DNA of 64,000 nucleotides from a bacterium. Its GTDB lineage: Bacteria > JAJVIF01. The position numbers were made by a program, and so were the translations under genes. Within the stretch, counting starts at the first letter, position 1. Each line of letters begins with the position of its first letter. Under the pieces are notes generated by a model. The model was not told the origin of the DNA and searched no databases. It saw only the letters and a program-made list of their open reading frames with translations. Positions 42,168 to 49,356 of this stretch are shown here, piece after piece. The stretch is from the NCBI GenBank assembly GCA_022072165.1, contig JAJVIF010000002.1:324258-388257 (forward strand), given 5' to 3'.

Positions 42168-43130
42168 ATGCAGAGGGTGCAGCAACCGGACTACTACGCG
42201 CTCCTGGGAGTCGAACCGACGGCGTCCCCGGAAGAGCTCCGGGTGGCGCATAAGCGCGCCATGAAGGCAGTGCACCCAGACCTAAATCCTGAGGTGGATC
42301 CCACCGCCGCCGCGCAGGTGAATGCCGCCTTCGAGGTCCTGAGCGATCCGGCCAAACGACAGGCCTATGACGCCACCCGCCGGCCCCGTCGCCCTACTCT
42401 CTCGACCCGTCACGATCCGCAAGTCCGCGATGCGCGTCGCGAAGCCGAACAGGCGGCATCGAGTCGGGCCAGAGAAACCCGACGTCCAGCGCCGAGTGCA
42501 GCAGAACTCGCGGCGGCAGAGGCCAAGCGGGAAGCGCTGCGTCGGGATAAAGAAGCCGCACAGCAGCGACTGGCTGCCGACAAAGCGCGGCTGGCGGCCA
42601 CCGCCGCTGAACGCAATGCGAAACGTCGGGAACAACGAGAAAAGAAGGAGGTCGCGCAGGAGACTACGACGGCCCGCAAGGCGGCCATCGATGCCCGGAT
42701 GCGGCAGCCGACCCGTACACCAGCGCAGGCGCGACAGGAGTCAGACTGGCAGGCTTTCCGGGCAATGGCCTTGAAAACCCTGCGAAGTCCGGTCTTCCTG
42801 CAGGACTGCGGCGCCCCGTATCGCGAGGGACCAGGGCGCTGGGAAGCCCATCGCGATGGCATCTTCTGGATTCCGCAGCAGGGGCGTCCGGTGCTGCTGA
42901 AGAATCTCGACATCGATGCCACGCTGCAAAAGCTCTGGCAAACCGGGCGGGTCAGTCAGCAGGCGATGATCGAATCTTTTATGCGTCGTACGGATGATAT
43001 CACCGCCCGGCGCTCCGGCTGGTCGTTGTTTCGCCTGTTGCAGCAGGCTCCCTTTTTTGATGTTCGTCCTGACCCCTCATGGGCGTTGCTCTTCAATCGC
43101 CAGGTCTGGGAGACCGACAGCCTCAGATAG
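42168..43130 (+). CDS. J-domain (DnaJ-like) protein with charged linker
   Basis: A 320-residue protein whose N-terminus is a J domain, YYALLGVEPTASPEELRVAH then HPDLNP with the catalytic HPD tripeptide at residues 36-38, FEVLSDPAKRQAYD closing helix IV. A highly charged Ala/Arg/Glu coiled-coil region (about residues 75-190) and a C-terminal module of unknown type (residues 195-320) follow. No Gly/Phe or zinc-finger regions exist, so this is a specialised co-chaperone for DnaK rather than DnaJ. Its 3' end overlaps the convergent SDR gene by eight bases. Confidence 0.8.
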   Translation: MQRVQQPDYYALLGVEPTASPEELRVAHKRAMKAVHPDLNPEVDPTAAAQVNAAFEVLSDPAKRQAYDATRRPRRPTLSTRHDPQVRDARREAEQAASSRARETRRPAPSAAELAAAEAKREALRRDKEAAQQRLAADKARLAATAAERNAKRREQREKKEVAQETTTARKAAIDARMRQPTRTPAQARQESDWQAFRAMALKTLRSPVFLQDCGAPYREGPGRWEAHRDGIFWIPQQGRPVLLKNLDIDATLQKLWQTGRVSQQAMIESFMRRTDDITARRSGWSLFRLLQQAPFFDVRPDPSWALLFNRQVWETDSLR

Positions 43131-43860
43131 CCGCCGTGTTATCGAGGCCGCCGTTGCAGTCGATGACCGCCCCGGAGATGTACCCTGCCGCCGGGGAATG
43201 CAAAAAGCAGACGAGCTCCGCAAGGTCTGCCGGTTGCCCGACCCGTCGCAGGGGGACCTGCTGGGCAGCCCGCGCAAAGAAGGCCTCGCTGTACATCCCG
43301 TTGTGGATGATGCCGGGATTCACGAGATTGATCCGAATTCCGGCGGGGCCTTCGGCCTGGGCGATGGTGCGGGTCAGGACTACGAGTCCCGCTTTGGCCG
43401 CGTTGTAGCTTGCCCATCGTGGCGCTGCCGCAAGGTCCTGGATGCGGTTCTGCCCAATGAGCGTGATGACACCCCCGCCGGTGGCACGAAAGCGTGGCAT
43501 GAGGAGTTGCAGCAGTTGCCAGGGGCTCAGGAGATTGGTCTGCAGCAGCATCTGGTGCTGGGCGGGTGAGAGGGCATCCCAACTGCCGGTGAGAAAGGGT
43601 CCGACCGCGCACACCAGCCCCGACAGAGGGCCTTCGCTCCAGACCGCCGCCAGATGCTCGACCTCGCCGGGCCGCCGGAAGTCGCATGAGGTGCAGTCCA
43701 GGAGCGCATCCGCCCGGAGGGGCTCCAGGGTCGCATACGCCCGGTCCCGCGTGGCACCCGGACCGCGATCCTGCAGCCGGACCTGATAGCCCTGCTGTAC
43801 CAGCGCCACCGCGATTCCCAGGCCAATCCCGCCGGTCCCTCCCGCAATCGCGATCGCCAT
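43123..43860 (-). CDS. Short-chain dehydrogenase/reductase
   Basis: NAD(P)-dependent SDR of 245 residues. The cofactor loop is GGTGGIGLG at residues 7-15 and the catalytic pair is YNAAKAG. The Ser normally about 13 residues before the Tyr is not evident (Arg/Asn there), so the catalytic tetrad is incomplete or shifted. The C-terminal NPGII region is typical. It is the last of four minus-strand genes (from 47026) with an aldolase, an unknown protein and a nucleotidyltransferase; the substrate is unknown. CAGGAG precedes the start at 43860. Confidence 0.85.
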   Translation of the reverse strand: MAIAIAGGTGGIGLGIAVALVQQGYQVRLQDRGPGATRDRAYATLEPLRADALLDCTSCDFRRPGEVEHLAAVWSEGPLSGLVCAVGPFLTGSWDALSPAQHQMLLQTNLLSPWQLLQLLMPRFRATGGGVITLIGQNRIQDLAAAPRWASYNAAKAGLVVLTRTIAQAEGPAGIRINLVNPGIIHNGMYSEAFFARAAQQVPLRRVGQPADLAELVCFLHSPAAGYISGAVIDCNGGLDNTAAI

Positions 43861-43881
43861 GACCAGTCTCCTGTCAGCGGA

Positions 43882-44868
43882 TCAGAGTGCGGCTGGGGGC
43901 CGGTAGTCCTCGAAGTAGAGGTCGTATTCCGGCGTAATCAGGTTGTTGCGGATGTGCGGCTGGGGCCGGACCCGGGAGTGACTGAAGATAACAGTGTCCT
44001 GAATCAGGGTGACCTCTTCGGGAATCGACACCTGCGCTCCAACAACCGCCCGGACCAGCTTGCAGCCCTCCGGGACGTCGGTGGAGGGATCGACCACGGC
44101 ATCAAGCCCCCGTCGCTCCAGCTCCCGGGCACTGATGCGGAGGAGATCCTCGGGGACCGTGACATTCATGTCGGCTTTAATCACATTTGCCGGATAGACC
44201 GCCGCGCCATCGTCGATGAAAATCTGGATCGCCTCGGTGAGTTCATACTCATCTCTGAGCGCGGTCCGGGGGGTTCGGCGGATGGCATCGAAAATCGTCA
44301 CATCGAACAGATAGATGCCGCAGCCCTTGAGGGGATTGTTGACGTAGCGGGGCTTTTCGATGACCCGGACGACCCGGCTGGAAGGGTCCAGGGAGCCATC
44401 AGGACGAGTCGCAAGTCGCACCGAGAAGTTCCGTCGGATGTTCTCCGGCGTGTCTTCCATGACGGCGAGAATCGCCCCGGCTTCGCGCTGGTGAAAGAGT
44501 TCCACCATCCGCTCCAGGCGGTCGGGGATGATGAAGATGTCGCCCAAAAACAGCAAAAACGGATGCGCGATGTGCTTTTCGAGTTTCCCGACGGCATGGG
44601 CGATGCCGAGCTGCGATTCCTGCTCCAGGTAATGCAGCGTCATGCCGAGGGATTCCCCATCGCCGAACCAGTCGCGCAGCCGCTCCTTCAGGTGCCCCAC
44701 CACGAGATACGCCTCGCGGATCCCCGCCTGGTGCATCAGTTCGAGCTGGTACTGAATGATCGGCTTGTTGCAAATGGGGAGGAGCGGCTTGGGCCACGAC
44801 TCGCTCAACGGGAGGATACGATCCCCCCGCCCTGCCGCCAGAATCGCGCCGACAATGGGCTGGGCCAT
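43882..44868 (-). CDS. Sugar-phosphate nucleotidyltransferase (RmlA/GalU-like)
   Basis: A 328-residue nucleotidyltransferase that activates a sugar 1-phosphate (or related compound) to an NDP-sugar. The N-terminal Rossmann-like domain carries GAILAAGRGDRILPLSESWP and KPLLPICNKPIIQYQL, with LLFLGDIFI as the metal-binding aspartate region near residue 113. The C-terminal part (VVDPSTDVPEGCKLV, VGAQVSIPEEVTLIQDT) resembles a left-handed beta-helix, as in GlmU and mannose-1-phosphate guanylyltransferase-like proteins. Nucleotide and sugar are not deducible. Start ATG 44868 lies seven bases after TATTAT. Confidence 0.85.
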   Translation of the reverse strand: MAQPIVGAILAAGRGDRILPLSESWPKPLLPICNKPIIQYQLELMHQAGIREAYLVVGHLKERLRDWFGDGESLGMTLHYLEQESQLGIAHAVGKLEKHIAHPFLLFLGDIFIIPDRLERMVELFHQREAGAILAVMEDTPENIRRNFSVRLATRPDGSLDPSSRVVRVIEKPRYVNNPLKGCGIYLFDVTIFDAIRRTPRTALRDEYELTEAIQIFIDDGAAVYPANVIKADMNVTVPEDLLRISARELERRGLDAVVDPSTDVPEGCKLVRAVVGAQVSIPEEVTLIQDTVIFSHSRVRPQPHIRNNLITPEYDLYFEDYRPPAAL

Positions 44869-44875
44869 GGGACTG

Positions 44876-44881
44876 ATAATA
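44876..44881 (-). promoter_or_regulatory. -10 element TATTAT, leaderless promoter of the nucleotidyltransferase gene
   Basis: On the minus strand TGC-TATTAT is followed by seven bases and ATG at 44868. It lies inside the 23-base gap after the upstream unknown gene, so this gene can be expressed on its own. Confidence 0.6.
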
Positions 44882-44891
44882 GCAATGCGCC

Positions 44892-45866
44892 TTATGCGCC
44901 GTGCGCCGGGAGCTCCGCCTCGAAGCGTGCCCGGGCATCCAGCCAGACCGGGTTCGTCGTCTCGCTGATAAGTCCGCCCTGCCCATCCGCCCAGCCAAGG
45001 ACTTCCCCGGGGTCATCCAGCCGGTCCACCACCAGTGCTCCGGCAGGACCGAGCAGGCCTCCAGCGACCAGCGTGATTCCCGCCGCCGAGCGGGTGCCGG
45101 CGTGACGAGTCAGCAAGGTGCGGTACTGGCGTCCCTGGGTGATGGCCGCTGCCAGTGCGCCCCGCATATCAGGCCGCCAGACTGGCCAGCCCTGCTCCCG
45201 GGCGTACTCGAGAGCAGCGGTCGTGAAAGTCCCGATGCCTCCATCGATGCAGAGCGGCTGCACACCATCTGCTGCAATCGCTTCCAGTGCCGGGGCATCC
45301 ATGACCGGCGTGTGAAAGCTGGTTCCGATCAGTGTTAGCTGGCCCGGTTCGGCACCAAGGATGGCGAGGCTCCGGACCACATCAAAGCCAAACGACAGGC
45401 CGCGCTGTGCCACCGCATCGGTGAGGGGGCTGGCTCCGACGAGAAGGAGTTCTTCGGCGGGCGAGGGTCGTCGGTGATGCAGCACCAGCGCCAGGACCGC
45501 GTCGGCCCAGATGGCCAGATCGCTGTAGCAGCCGACGTCGGGATGGTCTGCCAGCAGGTCGCGGTACTGCTGCGACGCGGGTCCTTTGCTGCTGCTATCG
45601 AGCCAGACATCCAGTTCATAGGCCGGAGCGAGCGCCATGGCGGCTGCCGCTTCATCCGGCGTGGCAACTTCCAGATTCCCGATAAGGAGCGAGCCTGACC
45701 GGGTCGCGGCATGCCAGCGACTGCGGGGTGTCGGCCAGACACTCTGCGCCAGGGTCAGGACTGGTGTCAGCCCCCGGGCGGTCGCACCGACTGCCAGACG
45801 GCGCAGTGATTCCTCGTGTGTTTCGGTCGATGTCATGGGTGTGGGTCGGAGGGTCGTGCTGGTCAT
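44892..45866 (-). CDS. Uncharacterised protein in the aldolase-nucleotidyltransferase group
   Basis: A soluble protein of about 324 residues that I do not recognise. It has alternating strands and helices, with ELLLVGASPLTDAVAQRGLS and TLIGTSFHTPVMDAPALEAI in the middle and a Gly-rich stretch AAGITLVAGGLLGPAGALVV near the C-terminus, all compatible with a Rossmann-like or TIM-like enzyme fold. It sits between a DmpG-like aldolase and a nucleotidyltransferase, so a step in the same pathway is likely. Start codons at 45890 (TTG), 45866 and 45836 are possible; 45866 is a compromise. Confidence 0.55.
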   Translation of the reverse strand: MTSTTLRPTPMTSTETHEESLRRLAVGATARGLTPVLTLAQSVWPTPRSRWHAATRSGSLLIGNLEVATPDEAAAAMALAPAYELDVWLDSSSKGPASQQYRDLLADHPDVGCYSDLAIWADAVLALVLHHRRPSPAEELLLVGASPLTDAVAQRGLSFGFDVVRSLAILGAEPGQLTLIGTSFHTPVMDAPALEAIAADGVQPLCIDGGIGTFTTAALEYAREQGWPVWRPDMRGALAAAITQGRQYRTLLTRHAGTRSAAGITLVAGGLLGPAGALVVDRLDDPGEVLGWADGQGGLISETTNPVWLDARARFEAELPAHGA

Positions 45867-45940
45867 CGTAGGCCTGTTCGTAGACTCCAACCTGATGGGA
45901 GTATGCCGGTCGGTTTGACCGGCGACAACTGGCGACTGGA

Positions 45941-47026
45941 TCAGAGCGGGATGCGGGCCGGGTACTCACCCGCTGAGGCCGCTTCCCGAACCAGGGAGGC
46001 GGCGAGGCGGCGCATCAGCTCCGGGGTCGGATGTTCGGGGTCCACCGCCCCGACCGCCAGGACCAGTTGTCGGGCATCGAGATCGTACTCCCGGGCGATG
46101 GCGGTGGCTTGTGCCAGGTACGACGAGTGGAAGCGGGCGGCACCCAGGGTGAGGTCCAGCGGCTCGATGCCCCCGCGATGTTCAAGATAAGGACGAATGG
46201 CCCGATGTCCCAGGTCCTGGATACGGATGGGATCGATTCCGGTCTGATACCCCGCCCGCTCGAGGACCAGGACCAGCGACTCCGTGATGGCATTGCCCGC
46301 CGAGCGTCCGAGGCCGTTCAGCGTGCTGTCGACCCAGACCGCCCCGGCATCCAGGGCAGCAAGGGCGTTGGCGTTGGCGAGTCCGAGATTGTTGTGACCG
46401 TGAAAGCCCAACACCATCGCTGGCTCGGCCTGCAGGGCGGCATCAACATACCGCGCGACTTCCGCGGGGAGCATCCCACCGGCGGAGTCAACAACCGACA
46501 CCACCTGCGCCCCCATCTGCCAGCACTGGCGGGCGAAGTCGGCGAATTGCGCAGGGGTGACGGCGTAGCTTTTCATCAGATTCGCACAGGGCACGACACC
46601 CGCGTCGATAGCCTGCCGGATAAAGGGCTCCATCTGGTGGCATTCGGTGACGTTGGTACCGATGCGGACAAAATCGAGTCCGGCGCTGATAGCGGCCGCC
46701 AGTTCCTCATGGACGCCGATGCCAGGGATGAAGAAGACACCCCACCTGGCGGAGGTCAGGACCGCATCGACCGCCTCGCAGTACTCCTGATCGGTCGCCG
46801 CCGACTGGCCATGCCCCCGGGTGCTGGCCCCCAGTCCCAGGCCGTGGCCAATCTCGATCCAGCGGACTCCTGCCTGTTCCAGGCCCTGCGCCAGCGCCGC
46901 GGCCTCGGCAGCGGTAAAGGCGTAGTCGATAGCGTAGGAACCATCGCGCAGGGTGCATTCCAGGAGTTCCGCCGCCCGGAGTCCGGGGGCCGCAGTCGCC
47001 GGCAATGGGGAAAATGCCAGGGCCAT
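45941..47026 (-). CDS. HMGL-like aldolase (4-hydroxy-2-oxovalerate aldolase type)
   Basis: A TIM-barrel aldolase of 361 residues of the DmpG/HMG-CoA-lyase superfamily. The opening motif is LECTLRDGSYAIDYAFT, with the metal-binding aspartate after R; metal-ligand histidines appear in VLGFHGHNNLGLANANALA. DmpG-type enzymes make pyruvate and an aldehyde from 4-hydroxy-2-oxo acids and are partnered with an acetaldehyde dehydrogenase, which is absent here; the neighbours are a nucleotidyltransferase and an SDR, so another 2-keto acid pathway is more likely. ATG 47026 lies nine bases after GATAAT. Confidence 0.82.
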   Translation of the reverse strand: MALAFSPLPATAAPGLRAAELLECTLRDGSYAIDYAFTAAEAAALAQGLEQAGVRWIEIGHGLGLGASTRGHGQSAATDQEYCEAVDAVLTSARWGVFFIPGIGVHEELAAAISAGLDFVRIGTNVTECHQMEPFIRQAIDAGVVPCANLMKSYAVTPAQFADFARQCWQMGAQVVSVVDSAGGMLPAEVARYVDAALQAEPAMVLGFHGHNNLGLANANALAALDAGAVWVDSTLNGLGRSAGNAITESLVLVLERAGYQTGIDPIRIQDLGHRAIRPYLEHRGGIEPLDLTLGAARFHSSYLAQATAIAREYDLDARQLVLAVGAVDPEHPTPELMRRLAASLVREAASAGEYPARIPL

Positions 47027-47072
47027 GTCCGACGGATTATCGGCTGGCAACGCCAGCGCTTAAAGCGGCAGT

Positions 47073-48089
47073 TCAGGCAGTGACGAGCTGTCCGCAGGCG
47101 GCCCCAACATCCTGGCCCCGGGACCATCGGACAAACGCCGGGATGTGGGCTCGCTGGAGGGCGTCCTGAAAGAGGGCGATGACCTCCCGCTCCGGACGAC
47201 TGTAGGTGGCGTGCGCTGTGGTGTTGTAGGGAATCAGATTGACCTTCACCCGACAGCCGCCAAAGACCCGGACCAGTTCCCGAACATCTTCCGGGCGGTC
47301 ATTGATCTCGGCCATGAGGGGATACTCCAGCGTCACCCGCCCCCCCCATTTGGGATCGATCTGCCGGATGGTCTGCGCGATCCGGGCGACCGGGTACTTG
47401 CGATTTATCGGCATCAGCACACTGCGGGTCTCATCAAAGGGACTGACCAGGCTGATGGCGAGATTCACCTGCGGAAAGTCGTGATGGAACTCCAACAGCT
47501 CATCCATGAGTCCGGCAGTCGACAAGGTGACGCGGGTCAGGGAGAAGCCATAGCCCGCCAGATCACCGAGGGCATGCAGTAAGTGGTCCAGGTGCGGGCG
47601 ATTGTGCAGCGGCTCCCCCATCCCCATCAGCACCAGATTATCCGGACGTCGCTCGAAGCGTCGATCCAGCAACAACACCTGTTCCAGATACTCGCCGGGA
47701 GTCAGCTGACGGACCAGTCCCATGGTCCCGGTCGCGCAGAAGGTGCATCCCAGCGCACAGCCGACCTGTGATGAGAGACAGAGCGTGAGCCTCGACTCGG
47801 TCGGCATCCAGACAGTTTCGATCCGCGCGCCATCCCGTAAGCGCCACACCACTTTGCGGGAGCCATCGGCGGATTCAAGGATCGCTTCCGCTTCCAGCAT
47901 CGTGGGGACAACAGCAGCCGCAAGGGCAGCCCGCAAAGCCACCGGGAGATTGGTCATCTTCGCGGGATCGCTTTCCCGCTGCTTGAAGAGCCACGACTGC
48001 ACCTGCTGCAGCCGAAATGAGGGCTCCCCCACCGCGGCGATGAGGGCCGCCAGTTCCGGCGATGAGTAATCGTAGAGGGACCGTTCCAC
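47073..48089 (-). CDS. rlmN: 23S rRNA (adenine(2503)-C(2))-methyltransferase, dual-specificity RNA methyltransferase RlmN
   Basis: Radical SAM enzyme of 338 residues that methylates C2 of A2503 in 23S rRNA and often A37 of some tRNAs. The Fe-S cluster cysteines form the CxxxCxxC group in CALGCTFCATGTMG (about residues 110-117). Downstream are LVLMGMGEPLHN, VTLSTAGLMD, LAISLVSPFDETR and PLMAEINDRPEDV as in RlmN/Cfr proteins. Length is slightly short. GTG 48089 has no ribosome binding site but TAGACT ends seven bases upstream. It lies 10 bases after moeA on the same strand. Confidence 0.93.
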   Translation of the reverse strand: MERSLYDYSSPELAALIAAVGEPSFRLQQVQSWLFKQRESDPAKMTNLPVALRAALAAAVVPTMLEAEAILESADGSRKVVWRLRDGARIETVWMPTESRLTLCLSSQVGCALGCTFCATGTMGLVRQLTPGEYLEQVLLLDRRFERRPDNLVLMGMGEPLHNRPHLDHLLHALGDLAGYGFSLTRVTLSTAGLMDELLEFHHDFPQVNLAISLVSPFDETRSVLMPINRKYPVARIAQTIRQIDPKWGGRVTLEYPLMAEINDRPEDVRELVRVFGGCRVKVNLIPYNTTAHATYSRPEREVIALFQDALQRAHIPAFVRWSRGQDVGAACGQLVTA

Positions 48090-48096
48090 GCCGGGG

Positions 48097-48102
48097 AGTC
48101 TA
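48097..48102 (-). promoter_or_regulatory. -10 element TAGACT, leaderless promoter of rlmN
   Basis: TAGACT on the minus strand is seven bases before GTG at 48089, overlapping the end of moeA. Confidence 0.55.
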
Positions 48103-49308
48103 CACGTCGGTGCCAGGAAGGAGATGACAGGTGACGGGCGTTCCGATGGGCAGGAGACTTTCAGTCTCTGGAATCACGATCAGGCAATGGGCATGGGCGA
48201 ACCGGCTGAGCTGATGCGATCCCTGGCCTTCCAGGGGCGAGACTCCCTGGGAGGTGAAGGTGCCCCGCAGGAATTGCGTCAGTTCCGGTATACCCGACAC
48301 AGCGGACATGAGCGGCAGCAGCCGTGATGGCAAGTGGGTCTCCCGATAGCCGAGCATCCCGCGCAGCAGGGGCCAGGCATAGATGTAGAAGCAGGTGAGC
48401 GCGCTGACCGGATTGCCGGGGAGCCCGAGGATCACCTGCCCTGCAGGACCCCGGGCGATGAGCAACGGCTTGCCGGGACGCTGTCGCACGCGCCACAGGA
48501 GGGGAGTCGCGCCCAGAGCGTTGAGGGCGCTCTGTACGAAATCGAAGTCCCCGACCGACACCCCCCCGGTCGTGAGGATGACATCGCACTCTTCCAGCAA
48601 TGTCTTCAGTCGCTCACGCACAGCTTCGGGCTGGTCGGGGGCGTAGCTGGTCGCATGGGGCGTGAGACCAAGTCCCTGCAGGGCGGCGGCCAGCATTGGG
48701 AGATTGCCATCGATGATCTGATGCGGCAGGGGGGTATTGCCAGCCGGGACAACTTCATCCCCCGACGTAAAGAGCCCGATGCGGGGAGCCTGACAGATGT
48801 CGACTTCGGCGATTCCCAGAGAGCTGAGGAGTCCGACCGCTGCCGGATTCAGCGTCTCCCCAGCGGACAACGCCACCGCTCCGGCGGCGAGGTCGCTCCC
48901 CTGCTTCCGGATGTACTGCCCCGCGGTCAGCGCTCCGGCGACCTCAATCTCTTCGGTTGTTCCTCCAGTGACGAACTCCTGCATGACTACCGCTTCGGTC
49001 CCTGATGGCAGCGGACTGCCCGTAAAGACCCGGATTGCTTCTCCTGGCTGCAGGGCCATCGCGGTCTCGCTTCCGGCCTGCATCTGCCCGATCACCCGCC
49101 AGCGATCACAGACCGGGGGGAGTCCGGCGAGAGCAAAACCATCCATCTGCGAGTTGTCGAAGCCTGGGAGGTCGCGAGGCGCGATGAGATCCCGGGCCAC
49201 CGGACGCTGGCACGCCTCGAGGAGCGACCTGCGGACGAGGGGGTGGGGTTGCGCCAGCTCTGCGATGAGCTGGAGGGCCTCGGAGACCGGCACGGGGGCA
49301 GCGGACAT
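48100..49308 (-). CDS. moeA: Molybdopterin molybdenumtransferase MoeA
   Basis: A 402-residue enzyme that inserts molybdenum into adenylylated molybdopterin. Motifs: FDNSQMDGFAL near residue 50, VFTGSPLPSGTEAVVMQE near residue 100, TTGGVSVGDFDFVQSAL near residue 240 and GLPGNPVSALTCFYIYA near residue 300. No moaA-E, mogA or molybdoenzyme gene is adjacent. Start ATG 49308 chosen over ATG 49320, because TATGCT on this strand, which includes the first ATG, ends seven bases before 49308. Confidence 0.93.
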   Translation of the reverse strand: MSAAPVPVSEALQLIAELAQPHPLVRRSLLEACQRPVARDLIAPRDLPGFDNSQMDGFALAGLPPVCDRWRVIGQMQAGSETAMALQPGEAIRVFTGSPLPSGTEAVVMQEFVTGGTTEEIEVAGALTAGQYIRKQGSDLAAGAVALSAGETLNPAAVGLLSSLGIAEVDICQAPRIGLFTSGDEVVPAGNTPLPHQIIDGNLPMLAAALQGLGLTPHATSYAPDQPEAVRERLKTLLEECDVILTTGGVSVGDFDFVQSALNALGATPLLWRVRQRPGKPLLIARGPAGQVILGLPGNPVSALTCFYIYAWPLLRGMLGYRETHLPSRLLPLMSAVSGIPELTQFLRGTFTSQGVSPLEGQGSHQLSRFAHAHCLIVIPETESLLPIGTPVTCHLLPGTDV

Positions 49309-49315
49309 GGACGGG

Positions 49316-49321
49316 AGCATA
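49316..49321 (-). promoter_or_regulatory. -10 element TATGCT, leaderless promoter of moeA
   Basis: TATGCT overlaps an upstream ATG and is followed by seven bases and ATG 49308, which argues that the downstream ATG is the real start. A divergent TACAAT for the YfhO-like gene lies at 49339. Confidence 0.55.
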
Positions 49322-49338
49322 CCCTGCTGACGGATTCG

Positions 49339-49344
49339 TACAAT
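49339..49344 (+). promoter_or_regulatory. -10 element TACAAT for the YfhO-like gene
   Basis: TACAAT lies 12 bases before the TTG at 49357, predicting a leader of only about five bases. Confidence 0.45.
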
Positions 49345-49356
49345 GCCATCACCACG

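Noticed and set aside
43954..45105. Plus-strand open frame opposite the nucleotidyltransferase
   Set aside because: No conserved domain and no start signals; the nucleotidyltransferase motifs on the minus strand are clear.
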